Under the pieces are notes generated by a model that ran no database searches, had not been told where the DNA came from, and saw only the letters and a list, made by a program, of their open reading frames with translations. A program made the position numbers and the translations under genes. 32,657 nt of DNA from Candidatus Zhuqueibacterota bacterium. Lineage in GTDB: Bacteria; Zhuqueibacterota; Zhuqueibacteria; Zhuqueibacterales; Zhuqueibacteraceae. The stretch lies in assembly GCA_022616415.1 (NCBI GenBank), contig JAKEEU010000142.1:1-32657 (forward strand), given 5' to 3'. Shown here piece after piece: positions 1 through 8,021 of this stretch (positions are counted from its first letter, which is position 1; each line of letters starts with the position of its first letter).

Positions 1-8
1 AAAATTAT

Positions 9-47
9 ATCCGTTGTCCCGCCGTGGCGGGATTTCAATCCGTTGGG
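9..47. repeat. Partial ATCCGTTGG-box hairpin repeat
   Basis: Two ATCCGTTG boxes (9-16 and 38-46) flank a perfect 7-bp hairpin, TCCCGCC/GGCGGGA (17-23 and 26-32). The box pair resembles the right arm of the elements at 22683-22747 and 28634-28783, so this is probably the right half of one more copy whose left half lies outside the window. Confidence 0.6.
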
Positions 48-81
48 AGAAACTTGCTCTGTTTGTAAAGGTTATTGGCCA

Positions 82-2223
82 TCAAAATCTCAGGTACAAA
101 AGAGACCTGCCATTCCATTCGCCCATATTCTGCGCACAGCGCGAGGCGAGATCGTGCTTGGCAACAGGCGCGGAGGCGAGATGAGCAAAGCTCACCCGTT
201 CGGCGCCAACGACTCCTGTTTGCTGGCCGCAAGGCTCGACCATCAGCAGCGGCGCGTCGGTATCCACCTGGATATTGTTGCGCACCAAAATCTCTTTAAC
301 GGTGCCGGCAAAAGGAGCAACGATCGACATCTCCATTTTCATGGCCTCGAGCAGAGCCAGACGATCTCCGGCCTTCACGATCTCGCCGGCTTTGACCAAT
401 GTTGAGATGACCACCGCCGGCGATGGCGCGCGGATCACGCCCAAATGATCGCGGCTGAGGCGATGCGGCACGCCATTGACTTCGATGAGATGCGGATGCC
501 CCTGCACCATCGACAGCACGCGATAGCTTTCGCCGCCAATAGTGAGCCGCCATTCGGAATTCCCCAGAGATTCGGCGAAAACGTGAAGGCGCTGGCCATC
601 GACATCAATCCGGTAATGCAGCAAACCGAGACGGTAGACGCTGAATTTGTAGTTTTCGCCCTGATAGGACAGATCGACAGTAATGCCACTGCGCGGTTGC
701 ACTTGCGGCCGGCCACGATGCGCCAAGGTGAAGAACTTGGCTTTTTCGATTTCAACCTCGGCGAGATAGGCCTCAATCGCGGCGTGCAACAAAGCGATCT
801 CCGCATAACGTCGCGAGAGATGCTCGCCTTTTTGCACCAAGCGATCCAGCCAGGCGACGTCCAATTCCGAAGTGATGACTTCCGGTCGATCCAAAAGCGC
901 CAGAAGAAATCCCTTGTTGCTCATGCCGCCTTGAATGATGACTGCCGTCTCAGCCAGTGCGCGCTTCAGTCGCGACAGCGCCTCGTGACGATCACGGCCA
1001 TGCGCGATGATTTTGGCAATCATCGAATCGAATTCGGCGGGCACTTCATCGCCTTCAGCAACGCCGGTATCGATGCGCACGCCGGGGCCAGTCGGAAGTC
1101 GAAAAAGCGCAACCTTGCCGGGTGCAGGCGCGAAGAGATTGGCCGGATCTTCGGCGTTGAGGCGCACTTCGATGGCGTGACCATTGGCGTCCGGCGGCCT
1201 TCCTTCGAGCTTGCCGCCGCGTGCAACGTGAATTTGCAGCTTGACCAAATCAAGACCGGTGGTCAACCCGGTCACCGGATGCTCCACTTGCAGACGCGCG
1301 TTGACTTCCATGAACCAGAAATTGCCGGTGCCTTGATCAAAAAGGAATTCTACGGTGCCGGCGTTTTCGTAACCGAGCGTTTGGCCGAGGCGAACTGCGG
1401 CGGCGCGAAGATCGCGATCCCGCTCGAGCGTGAGCAGCGGTGAAGGCGCTTCTTCGAGAACTTTTTGGTTGCGGCGTTGAATGGTGCAATCGCGCACGCC
1501 CACAGCCCAAACGGTGCCGTAGTAATCGCCCATGATCTGCACTTCCACGTGGCGCGCATTTTTGATTTGCTTTTCGAGAAAGACGGCGGCATCGCCAAAC
1601 GCTCTGAGCGCTTCGGATTGCGCGCTGGTGAAAGCGCTGGTCAACTCGCCGGAGTTTTGCACTTTGCGAATGCCGCGCCCGCCGCCGCCGGCTGTGGCTT
1701 TGATCATGAGCGGATAACCGAGGCCTTCGGCATTGAATCGCGCCTCATCGAGCGTTGCCACCGGCCCACCGCTCCACGGCACAACCGGAATGCCCGCTTG
1801 CTCAGCCAATAATTTGGAAGTGATCTTGTCACCGAGCCGGCGCATCACTTCCGCGCCGGGGCCAATGAACACGATGCCGAGGCGATTGCAAAGCTCGACG
1901 AATTCCGCATGTTCCGCCACGAAGCCCCATCCCACCCAAACCGCTTCGGCGCGTGATTCAAGCAGCGCGCGTTCGAGCCGCTCATAATCGAGATAGCTAT
2001 TTTTGCGCTGGCCATCGCGCCGATCGATGTACGTGGCCGCGCCGAAATTTACCGCCTCGTCGGCTTCGCGCACGAACATGGCGCGGCGATCCGGCTCGGT
2101 ATACAAAGCAATCGCCTGCAGCGATGTGCCGTTCTCGCGATTGTATTCCCGCACCGCGTGAATGAACCGCATCGCCGGCTCGCCACGGTTGACGATTGCG
2201 ATGCGGGTGAAGTCCTTTTCCAT
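82..2223 (-). CDS. Biotin carboxylase/biotin carrier protein of an acyl-CoA carboxylase family, probably lacking its carboxyltransferase half
   Basis: This 713-residue protein begins with a biotin carboxylase N-domain (IAIVNRGEPAMR near residue 8). An ATP-grasp domain follows, with the glycine-rich loop KATAGGGGRGIRK and the metal/biotin segment EVNARLQVEHPVTG. A biotinyl domain near the C-terminus has the lysine in EAMKMEM (about K629). It should carboxylate carrier-bound biotin using ATP and bicarbonate. The sequence, for example WVGWGFVAEH and the NKGFLL segment, resembles the N-terminal half of roughly 1,100-residue fused acyl-CoA carboxylases, as I recall that family. Here the protein ends 84 residues after the biotin lysine with a tail I do not recognise. 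No carboxyltransferase domain is present, so it may be truncated or have a separate partner. The ATG at 2223 follows a purine-rich GGGTAGG. Confidence 0.88.
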   Translation of the reverse strand: MEKDFTRIAIVNRGEPAMRFIHAVREYNRENGTSLQAIALYTEPDRRAMFVREADEAVNFGAATYIDRRDGQRKNSYLDYERLERALLESRAEAVWVGWGFVAEHAEFVELCNRLGIVFIGPGAEVMRRLGDKITSKLLAEQAGIPVVPWSGGPVATLDEARFNAEGLGYPLMIKATAGGGGRGIRKVQNSGELTSAFTSAQSEALRAFGDAAVFLEKQIKNARHVEVQIMGDYYGTVWAVGVRDCTIQRRNQKVLEEAPSPLLTLERDRDLRAAAVRLGQTLGYENAGTVEFLFDQGTGNFWFMEVNARLQVEHPVTGLTTGLDLVKLQIHVARGGKLEGRPPDANGHAIEVRLNAEDPANLFAPAPGKVALFRLPTGPGVRIDTGVAEGDEVPAEFDSMIAKIIAHGRDRHEALSRLKRALAETAVIIQGGMSNKGFLLALLDRPEVITSELDVAWLDRLVQKGEHLSRRYAEIALLHAAIEAYLAEVEIEKAKFFTLAHRGRPQVQPRSGITVDLSYQGENYKFSVYRLGLLHYRIDVDGQRLHVFAESLGNSEWRLTIGGESYRVLSMVQGHPHLIEVNGVPHRLSRDHLGVIRAPSPAVVISTLVKAGEIVKAGDRLALLEAMKMEMSIVAPFAGTVKEILVRNNIQVDTDAPLLMVEPCGQQTGVVGAERVSFAHLASAPVAKHDLASRCAQNMGEWNGRSLLYLRF

Positions 2224-2245
2224 AACCTACCCTGTTGTCAAAGAG

Positions 2246-2286
2246 AAGTGAGCAGTGATCAGTAATCAGTGTTCAGTATCTCAGTG
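2246..2286. repeat. Degenerate tandem CAGTNNTCAGT repeat
   Basis: A short run of degenerate units (GCAGTGATCAGTAATCAGT, then TTCAGT and CTCAGT) lies just upstream of the biotin carboxylase gene. The complementary form occurs inside the polyketide synthase gene at 5962-5998. It is followed by GTCATTCTGA, a motif that also occurs near 7388. Confidence 0.5.
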
Positions 2287-2357
2287 GGGCTGTCATTCTG
2301 AAACAACTTTATTTTCTCAATTTGGCATCAAGAGTTTAAAGAGCTTTCTGTGCTCAT

Positions 2358-2759
2358 TTAACTTTTCATCACGTGAGTGATAAGTTTCTCAGCTCGTTTA
2401 AAAGCTTCTACCATAATTTGATTCTCATTAGCATTTATATTTTTCGCTTTCAGTTCCTTCTGAATTTCCCTAATGCAGTATGGTAGCGCATTGTGAACTG
2501 CCCTGTTGAAGTAAAAATTGAAGGTTTTATACCCAAACAGATAGCTAACCACATACGATCCAACAGCTAAGCCAAAGCCGTACAAATACCAAATTCCGAT
2601 TACACTACCATAATGTGTCGCCAATCGTATAACCCAGAGCAATGTCGCGAAGAAAGGGTCTTTAAGAAGACGCGGTTTTTCCAGTGGTATCATCACTATT
2701 GTTTTATTCTCATACCAATGTAAAAAAAAATGAATCGCATAAATAAGCCAAACAATCAT
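2358..2759 (-). CDS. Hypothetical small membrane protein
   Basis: I do not recognise this 133-residue protein. It has a hydrophobic N-terminal helix (MIVWLIYAIHFFL), a longer central hydrophobic stretch rich in Trp, Tyr and Gly that could form two membrane segments, and a charged C-terminal tail. The ATG at 2759 is preceded by GGAG with a 7-base spacer. An in-frame TTG at 2786 is the alternative start. The coding sequence overlaps the 3' end of the upstream zinc-ribbon gene, so the two are probably translationally coupled. Local base composition is clearly more AT-rich than the flanking carboxylase and synthase genes, which suggests separate acquisition. Confidence 0.6.
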   Translation of the reverse strand: MIVWLIYAIHFFLHWYENKTIVMIPLEKPRLLKDPFFATLLWVIRLATHYGSVIGIWYLYGFGLAVGSYVVSYLFGYKTFNFYFNRAVHNALPYCIREIQKELKAKNINANENQIMVEAFKRAEKLITHVMKS

Positions 2760-3249
2760 TTCTGTACTCCACACAATGTTCAACAAACTCCGTTTTTAAA
2801 ATAGGGTAATAAGTGTTTGTAACAACACAGATGTTCGCTTGGAACTCAGTACCACAAAAATAGCATTCTACATGACTTCTACTGTCATCCTTTGGATTCG
2901 GATATGCTATAGTTTTCTCGTCGCACTCAGGGCAATAAGTAATCGAATATAATAATCCATCTTTATCAAAAGGCAAATCATTTTCCATCGTTTCTTGAGC
3001 TCGTCGAAGCCTCTCTTCATAGCCATAAACAGCTTCTAACAATACCCGATAAGTCAACTCATCTACTTCATTCTCTAAGATAAAATTAAGTTCTTTTTCC
3101 AGAAAACTTTCTAAGAAACGAACTCAACACAGCATACTTTAAATCGGTTTGCCTTTCATTAGAGGTGAAATGCTCGATCCCGTGGATCAAAGAATCTTTT
3201 GCGTTCTCTTCGAGAGAAAGCACAAAATCAATAGTTTTATTTTGAGTCA
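2710..3249 (-). pseudogene. Hypothetical zinc-ribbon protein, disrupted by a frame change and apparent internal deletion
   Basis: Reading starts at ATG 3249 (MTQNKTIDFVLSLEENAKD) and continues to LSSFLRKFSGK. It then hits TAA near 3086, but the adjacent frame continues as EKELNFILENEVDELTYRV to a stop at 2710. The C-terminal part has two Cys pairs, CPEC and CYFC, typical of a zinc ribbon, then a Cys-rich tail. The N-terminal part, ending in AVLSSF, resembles the start of a helical HEPN-like protein that would normally run longer before the zinc ribbon. I infer that a middle segment is missing around 3110. The region is AT-rich and precedes a coupled membrane protein. Function is unknown. Confidence 0.5.
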
Positions 3250-3493
3250 TATTCTTCGGCACAAAAATCTTTATTGATCGAATAAGTTGTCACCATCATT
3301 CATCAGAAAGCCCGATGCCGATTCGACGACAGAAAATGAATTTTCATTCCAAGTTTTATTAATACGACAAAACAAAGCCATTCGGCGATTTTTTGTACAA
3401 GGTTTTTTCTTCACCATGATTAAAGCCCCACCCCTTTTATTACTCATGTTTCTTATTGAGCCGTTTTTTTTCATAATGATTTAAGGGCATGTC
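3250..3493. other. AT-rich intergenic stretch without a convincing gene
   Basis: Two overlapping short frames, one per strand (minus 3271-3474, plus 3287-3484), have low-complexity translations with runs of Lys or Phe and no recognisable motif. I do not call either a gene. The stretch separates the AT-rich hypothetical pair from the DUF433 gene and its promoter. Confidence 0.5.
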
Positions 3494-3522
3494 TTGCGTT
3501 TCAAAGCTGACTTTTGTATATT
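3494..3522 (+). promoter_or_regulatory. Probable sigma-70 promoter for the DUF433 gene
   Basis: TTGCGT (3494-3499), a 17-base spacer and TATATT (3517-3522) point at the DUF433 gene, whose ATG is at 3576. Confidence 0.55.
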
Positions 3523-3575
3523 GGTTTAGTCAGTGGAACACGATTTAACCATAACTTTTTTAAGGTTTACTGAAA

Positions 3576-3869
3576 ATGGACTTGCACGAACGCATTTCGA
3601 TCAATCCGAAAGTTTGTCATGGCGAGCCTTGCGTCAAAGGCACGCGCATTATGGTGACCAACATTTTGGCGGCGATTGCCGAAGGCCTGCCGATGTCGGA
3701 GATACTCCAAGATTTTCCAGGCATCACGACGGAAGATGTTTTGGCTTGCGTAGCCTTTGCATTTTTCAGGCGCCGCAAACCTCTCTCACAGAGCGAGTTG
3801 GAAGAAGCACATGCTTTCATCGATCGTTATGAACAACGTTTAAATGAACAAGCCCATGTTGCTTTATAA
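3576..3869 (+). CDS. DUF433 family antitoxin-like protein
   Basis: This 97-residue protein has the DUF433 pattern: an opening RISINPKVCHGEPCVKGTRI, then an effector-like turn with ILAAIAEGLPMSEIL and a helix beginning TEDVLACVAFA. DUF433 proteins are small helix-turn-helix antitoxins that usually precede a PIN-domain (Mut7-C/DUF5615-like) toxin gene. No toxin gene follows here. The next 290 bases are occupied by an inverted repeat and then the end of the polyketide synthase gene, so this looks like an orphan antitoxin. AAGG ten bases before the ATG may act as the ribosome-binding site. Confidence 0.82.
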   Translation: MDLHERISINPKVCHGEPCVKGTRIMVTNILAAIAEGLPMSEILQDFPGITTEDVLACVAFAFFRRRKPLSQSELEEAHAFIDRYEQRLNEQAHVAL

Positions 3870-3953
3870 CATTATGGCTCGTAAACCTCTTGCCTAAAGC
3901 CCTTCACTTCTTCGCAATCTCTTTCTCTCCACCAAACTTTTGCCCCTTCTCAA

Positions 3954-4125
3954 ACTCCGTTAGGAGTGCCATGTTTATAGACACGTGCCGAGAAAATCTC
4001 GAAAACTCCGTAGGAGTGGCATGATCTCTGTTCGAGATTATTTTGTCGCCATCACATTTCACTCCTACGGAGTTCACATATAAGTGAGATTCTTTTGCTA
4101 TAAACATCCCACCCCTAACGGGGTT
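3954..4125. repeat. Four-box inverted repeat (ACTCCGTAGGAGTG...TTTATAG)
   Basis: Two forward boxes, ACTCCGTTAGGAGTG (3954) and ACTCCGTAGGAGTG (4005), face two reverse boxes, CACTCCTACGGAGT (ending 4073) and CACCCCTAACGGGGTT (ending 4125). The outer boxes are each followed by an ATGTTTATAG-like sequence and an AATCTC motif in mirrored order. Each box is itself a small palindrome (ACTCC-GTA-GGAGT). The whole can fold as a long hairpin. It lies between the DUF433 gene and the 3' end of the synthase gene. Confidence 0.75.
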
Positions 4126-4161
4126 AACGCGAATCACCCTTGCAAGGCGGTATTCAATTAA

Positions 4162-7100
4162 TTATTCCAAAGCAGATTGCAACGGCTTCAGCAACTCCGC
4201 ATCAATCGCCTCTGGCAGTTCCATCGTGCGATAGCCTTGCAGCGTCAAGAGCACATTGCCTTCCGCATCAACGACGCGGCTGGCAAACGAGCCGTCGGAT
4301 GCGGGTGTGACTACGGCCTGCAATCCGCCATTTCCACCATTGGCGTCGCGCAAGAGATTGACGCGATCGATATGATAAGGCAATCCCATGCGCGATTTGC
4401 GGCCCATTTCCCAAAGGCCGGCGGTTTGGAAGCACAACTCGATGACGCGCGGCGCCACCAATTCCGGGCGATCAATCGGATCGTGGTCGGCAGGCAGATC
4501 TTTGGCCAAAAGGCCGACCACTTCTTCACCAGCGCGATAAGCATTGTCAAGCACCTGATAGGCCGGGCCGTGGAAGTACAAACGATAAATATCGCCGGCC
4601 GCGATTCTGTTGCCATTTAACGGCGCTGGAACCTCGGCTTTAACGGCTTGCGGTGATTCAACACTTAATCGCACTCGCGCCGTGAAATGTGTCGTCACCT
4701 CAGGCTCGGTTTGTCCATGCAGCTTCCGAGCGCCGATCAGACGGCAGTCCGCGATGATGTCTTCATTCTCTTGGCGGAAATGAGCGTGAACCGTGACCGT
4801 GCGAGGCTCGTTGCGATAAAATTTGAAGGGCGCCATGAAATTGACGTCTTCAATGCCGATCACGTGCAATTCCGGGAAAATAATCTTCGCGGCTTCGACG
4901 AGCGCTTCGAGTCCCATCACGCCGGGCAGAACCGGTGTGCCATTGATTTTGTGATCGTACAAGAAAGGTTGCTGCGCCGGATCGAGCGTCGTCTCAATCG
5001 TCAAGCCGCTGTATAGATTCATGCCAACGATCTTCTCCACCATCACGCCGCGGTTCTTGAGCATTTCGTCGAGCGCGTTTCCGGCGCTTGTATCCAATCC
5101 GCCGGTTTCGTCAAACTCGTTGAGCATGATGCCCAGGCGTTGCGCGATGATCACTTCGCCGCAAGCTCCACCGGCAGTCAATTCGCGGCGAATGATGGGA
5201 ATGCCCGCTTCGGGCGACAGCATATCGATGCCGGCTTGCTTCATGCAGGTCTTCCAGGTGTTCGCGGCGCATGCGATCCTTGTAATAGCCCGAGATAATA
5301 TCGGCAAAGGAATCGTAGCCAGGGAAGGCGGAAGCGAAAATCACGCCGGTATCGTCGCACATCTCTTCCGGCAGTCCCCAGCGATCCGGAAGCTGGGTGC
5401 CCTTGGTGGTGGTTTTGTAATGCATGACGAGTGGAATGCCAGCATCGCGCAGCGCGTCGATGCCGGCGCCGATGGCCAGCGCGGTGACGATGTCCAGCGC
5501 CGGCACGCGATCTTGCGGATAACCGAAATCGCTGCAGAGGTCGAATTTATTTCGACGCGCCGCGAGCTTGATCACCTCTGCCGGACTGGTGATGATCTCA
5601 AACCGCCCGTCGCCTTCTTTGCTCTTCACGAGACGGGTGATATTTTTATCGACCATGGCGCGGCGCAACCGCATCGGAACGACGTCGATAAACTGATCTC
5701 CCTGCAAAATGCGCTCGAGATTGGCGTCGTCAAAAACCCGTTCCGTCCCAGGTAGACCAAGCGAGGCGCCGGTTATGCAGACGTGGTCAGCCGCTCGCGC
5801 CGGCTTCCCATCAGAGTAGATCTGAAAACCGCGCTCCAAAAATTCGGCAAAAAGATGGCCGAGCTGAAGATAACGATCAGCGCCTCGCGTGGGAGGCGTT
5901 GCTGGTGAATGAAATTCCTGCGTGACCATTTTACTTTGCTGAGTTTGAATTGTCTCTTTCTGTTCACTGACCACTGACAACTGACCACCGACCACTGGCT
6001 CCCCCAATCCCGCCGCATACAATCCACACAGCGCTTGATTGAATGAAACCGCATCTCCGATTTTGGGATGGTTGGCGAAAAGCGTCAGTACGTCGTTGTA
6101 CTCGCCGAGAACATCTTCGACGAAGCCGTGCAGCGCTTTCTTCGGCCCCACTTCGACGAAGACACGCGCGCCAGCATCATACAAAGTGCGAAGTCCCTTG
6201 ACAAACTGCACCGGCGCGGCGATTTGCTGCGTGAGGAGGCCGATCATTTCCGGCACGACGTTCGGCCCCATCGGATAAAATTCACCGTTGACATTGGCCA
6301 CGATGGGCACGTTCGGGGACTGTAGATGCATTTGCTGCAACACCCGACCAAGCGGCGCGCTGGCGGGCGCGACGATCTTGGTATGAAACGCATGGCTCAC
6401 TTGCAGCGGTCGCACCATGTAGCCCGCTTCTTGCAAAGCAAACATCGCTTTTTGCACCGCTGCCGTTCCGCCGCCGATCACGGCTTGCGTGTTGCTGTTA
6501 AGATTGGCGACCACGACATAACCGTCAATCGTCGCGATGATCCGCTCGATTTCTTTGAGCTGGCCGGAAACCGCCGCCATCAAACCGTTGTCTGCAACTG
6601 AAACTTTCGTCATCTCGGTGCCGCGTTGGCTCACGGCAACAAGGGCCTCGGCATCGAAATCATTTTCCTCCAAGCCTTCGATGGCGGCGTTGATCGCAGC
6701 CATCGCTGAAGCGCATGCCGCATCGACGGTGTAATTGAGGCCGTGAAAATTGAAGAGCGCCGCAATCCGTCCGGAAATGATGTTGGAGAGCTCGCCAGGC
6801 ATAGTGTCTTCGGTGATTTCGGGAAAGTGCTTGGCAACGCGGTCACGCAGCTCGGTCAGGATGGTCGCTCTCATTTTTTCGGGCAATTCCACGAAGTTGG
6901 GAGCTTTATCGAGTTCGTTTGCAAATTCCGGAAACATGATGCGCGCCAAGGTGAGCAGATGCGTATCGCCGCCTAAAGCGTTGCCGAGAATCACGGCGGT
7001 GCGCTCGGAATCGAGGCCGCGTTTGGGAAAGCCGAAATCATCCAACGCCTCGCGGCAGGCGATGATCGCCCATTTTTGCGCCAAGTCCATCGCTTCGCTG

Positions 7101-7363
7101 ACGCGCGGCGGAATGGGCAATTTCCATTTCAGCGGATCCCAATCGAAATGGCGCACCCATCCGCCGATTTTGGAATAACTTTTGTCCGGCGCTTTGGGAT
7201 CGGGGTCATAGTAAAGCGCGGGGTCCCAACGATGGGACGGCACTTCCGAAATACTATATCGACTTTCTTTGAGATTCTTCCAGAAAGTCGTAGCATTGGG
7301 CGCATCGGGAAGAACGGCGCCTACGCCAACGATGGCCACCGCTTTATGTGTCGAAGTTTTCAT
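4162..7363 (-). pseudogene. PfaA-like type I polyketide/fatty-acid synthase with large internal deletions and a frameshift
   Basis: Domains appear in the right order but incomplete. A ketosynthase N-terminal half runs to the active-site Cys (TVDAACASAMAAI) and then stops. It is joined near 6655 to the C-terminal half of an acyltransferase (VSHAFHTKIVAPAS, ARVFVEVGPKKAL) that lacks the GHSxG serine motif. A linker carrying a SVVSEQ-type repeat follows, then a second ketosynthase N-terminal half (GVIFASAFPGYDSF). Near 5230 the frame changes into the end of a ketoreductase-like domain (SPEAGIPIIRRELTAGG). Last comes a double-hotdog dehydratase with HKINGTPVLPGV (4162 to about 5070). The family I have in mind is far longer, around 2,000 residues or more. 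As it stands, no ketosynthase or acyltransferase could work. ATG at 7363. Confidence 0.8.
5962..5998. repeat. In-frame CAGTTGTCAGTGGTCAGT-type repeat inside the synthase gene
   Basis: On the minus strand this repeat reads through as GGQLSVVSEQ in the inter-domain linker without breaking the frame. It is the same kind of degenerate CAGT unit as at 2246-2286. Confidence 0.6.
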
Positions 7364-7387
7364 CGCGCAAACTCCTTTTAGGTAATC

Positions 7388-7425
7388 GTCATTCTGTGTG
7401 AATCTCCTGGTTCTTCCTGAATGAC
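7388..7425. repeat. Short GTCATTC...GAATGAC inverted repeat
   Basis: Seven-base arms GTCATTC (7388-7394) and GAATGAC (7419-7425) lie just upstream of the synthase start. The GTCATTCTG motif recurs at 2290. Confidence 0.4.
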
Positions 7426-7517
7426 ATTTTCATTTTTTCTCTTGCAGGATCAAAAAAATTGTTTAACTTTAAATTGATGTCAATAATCATGTTTTGACTT
7501 TTTTATAGTGAATCATC

Positions 7518-7796
7518 ATGAAACTTACAACAGCAGACATTTTAGCAGATTTGCATGCCGCCGAGAATGATTGCCAGTTGTTTGAAAAAAAATACGGCAT
7601 CCTCTCCGAGTATTTTTATGCAGCTTATATGAACGGATCGCTGGAAGACAATGGCAATCCGGATTTCACGCTTTGGGCCGGTGCTTACGAAATAAAATTG
7701 GATCGCGAGAAATCCTATCGAAATTTGGTGGTAATGCAGTCTTCTCTCTTCGCCGACATACCGAATTTAAAGATCGAACATGTGGAATATCAGTGA
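7518..7796 (+). CDS. Small hypothetical protein, putative partner of a DUF6516-like protein
   Basis: This 92-residue, mainly helical and acidic protein has the core CQLFEKKYGILSEYFYAAY followed by an acidic stretch and a WAGAYEIKL segment. I have seen this pattern in small proteins encoded just before DUF6516-type genes, which are suspected toxin-antitoxin modules. That assignment is from memory and is an inference. The stop codon lies inside the next gene (17-base overlap), which supports a two-gene unit. A TATAGT box sits 9 bases before the ATG, and no clear ribosome-binding site is visible. Confidence 0.6.
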   Translation: MKLTTADILADLHAAENDCQLFEKKYGILSEYFYAAYMNGSLEDNGNPDFTLWAGAYEIKLDREKSYRNLVVMQSSLFADIPNLKIEHVEYQ

Positions 7797-8010
7797 ATAC
7801 GAAAAGCTGGTTTACAGCGTTCGAGATATTTCGTCGCATGTTGAGTCCTCAAGCTTAGTTCTCCAACGCCGAGGCAAATTTTATTGCTGGCTCATTGGCG
7901 AAGTTCATTTTTCCAAACGTATCCGTTTGGAAATTTCTGAAGTCCTTGATTTCAGTGTCGAATCTTTCATCAAACATTACAGCTATGCCGTTTATCAGGA
8001 TAAGGAATAG
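7780..8010 (+). CDS. DUF6516-like small protein, possibly truncated at the C-terminus
   Basis: This 76-residue protein includes GKFYCWLIGEVHFSKRIRLE, then EVLDFSVESFIKHYSYAVYQ. The order (a strand-rich core, a Leu-Glu 'R L x x x E' segment, then a YSYxxxQD motif) resembles the first two thirds of DUF6516 proteins. Those normally continue with an RYDNAPHH-like segment. Here the frame stops straight after YQDKE, 11 bases before the convergent end of the acyl-CoA dehydrogenase gene. It overlaps the preceding gene by 17 bases and was probably co-translated with it. Function is unproven; a toxin role is a guess from gene arrangement. Confidence 0.55.
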   Translation: MWNISEYEKLVYSVRDISSHVESSSLVLQRRGKFYCWLIGEVHFSKRIRLEISEVLDFSVESFIKHYSYAVYQDKE

Positions 8011-8021
8011 GCTTTCGTCTT

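Noticed and set aside
445..1443. Long plus-strand open frame (332 codons) opposite the biotin carboxylase
   Set aside because: It is antisense to a well-supported conserved gene and its translation has no recognisable motif. GC-rich codon use explains the openness.
3904..4137. Minus-strand frame of 77 codons over the four-box repeat
   Set aside because: The frame is made almost wholly of the inverted repeat, so it is not a gene.
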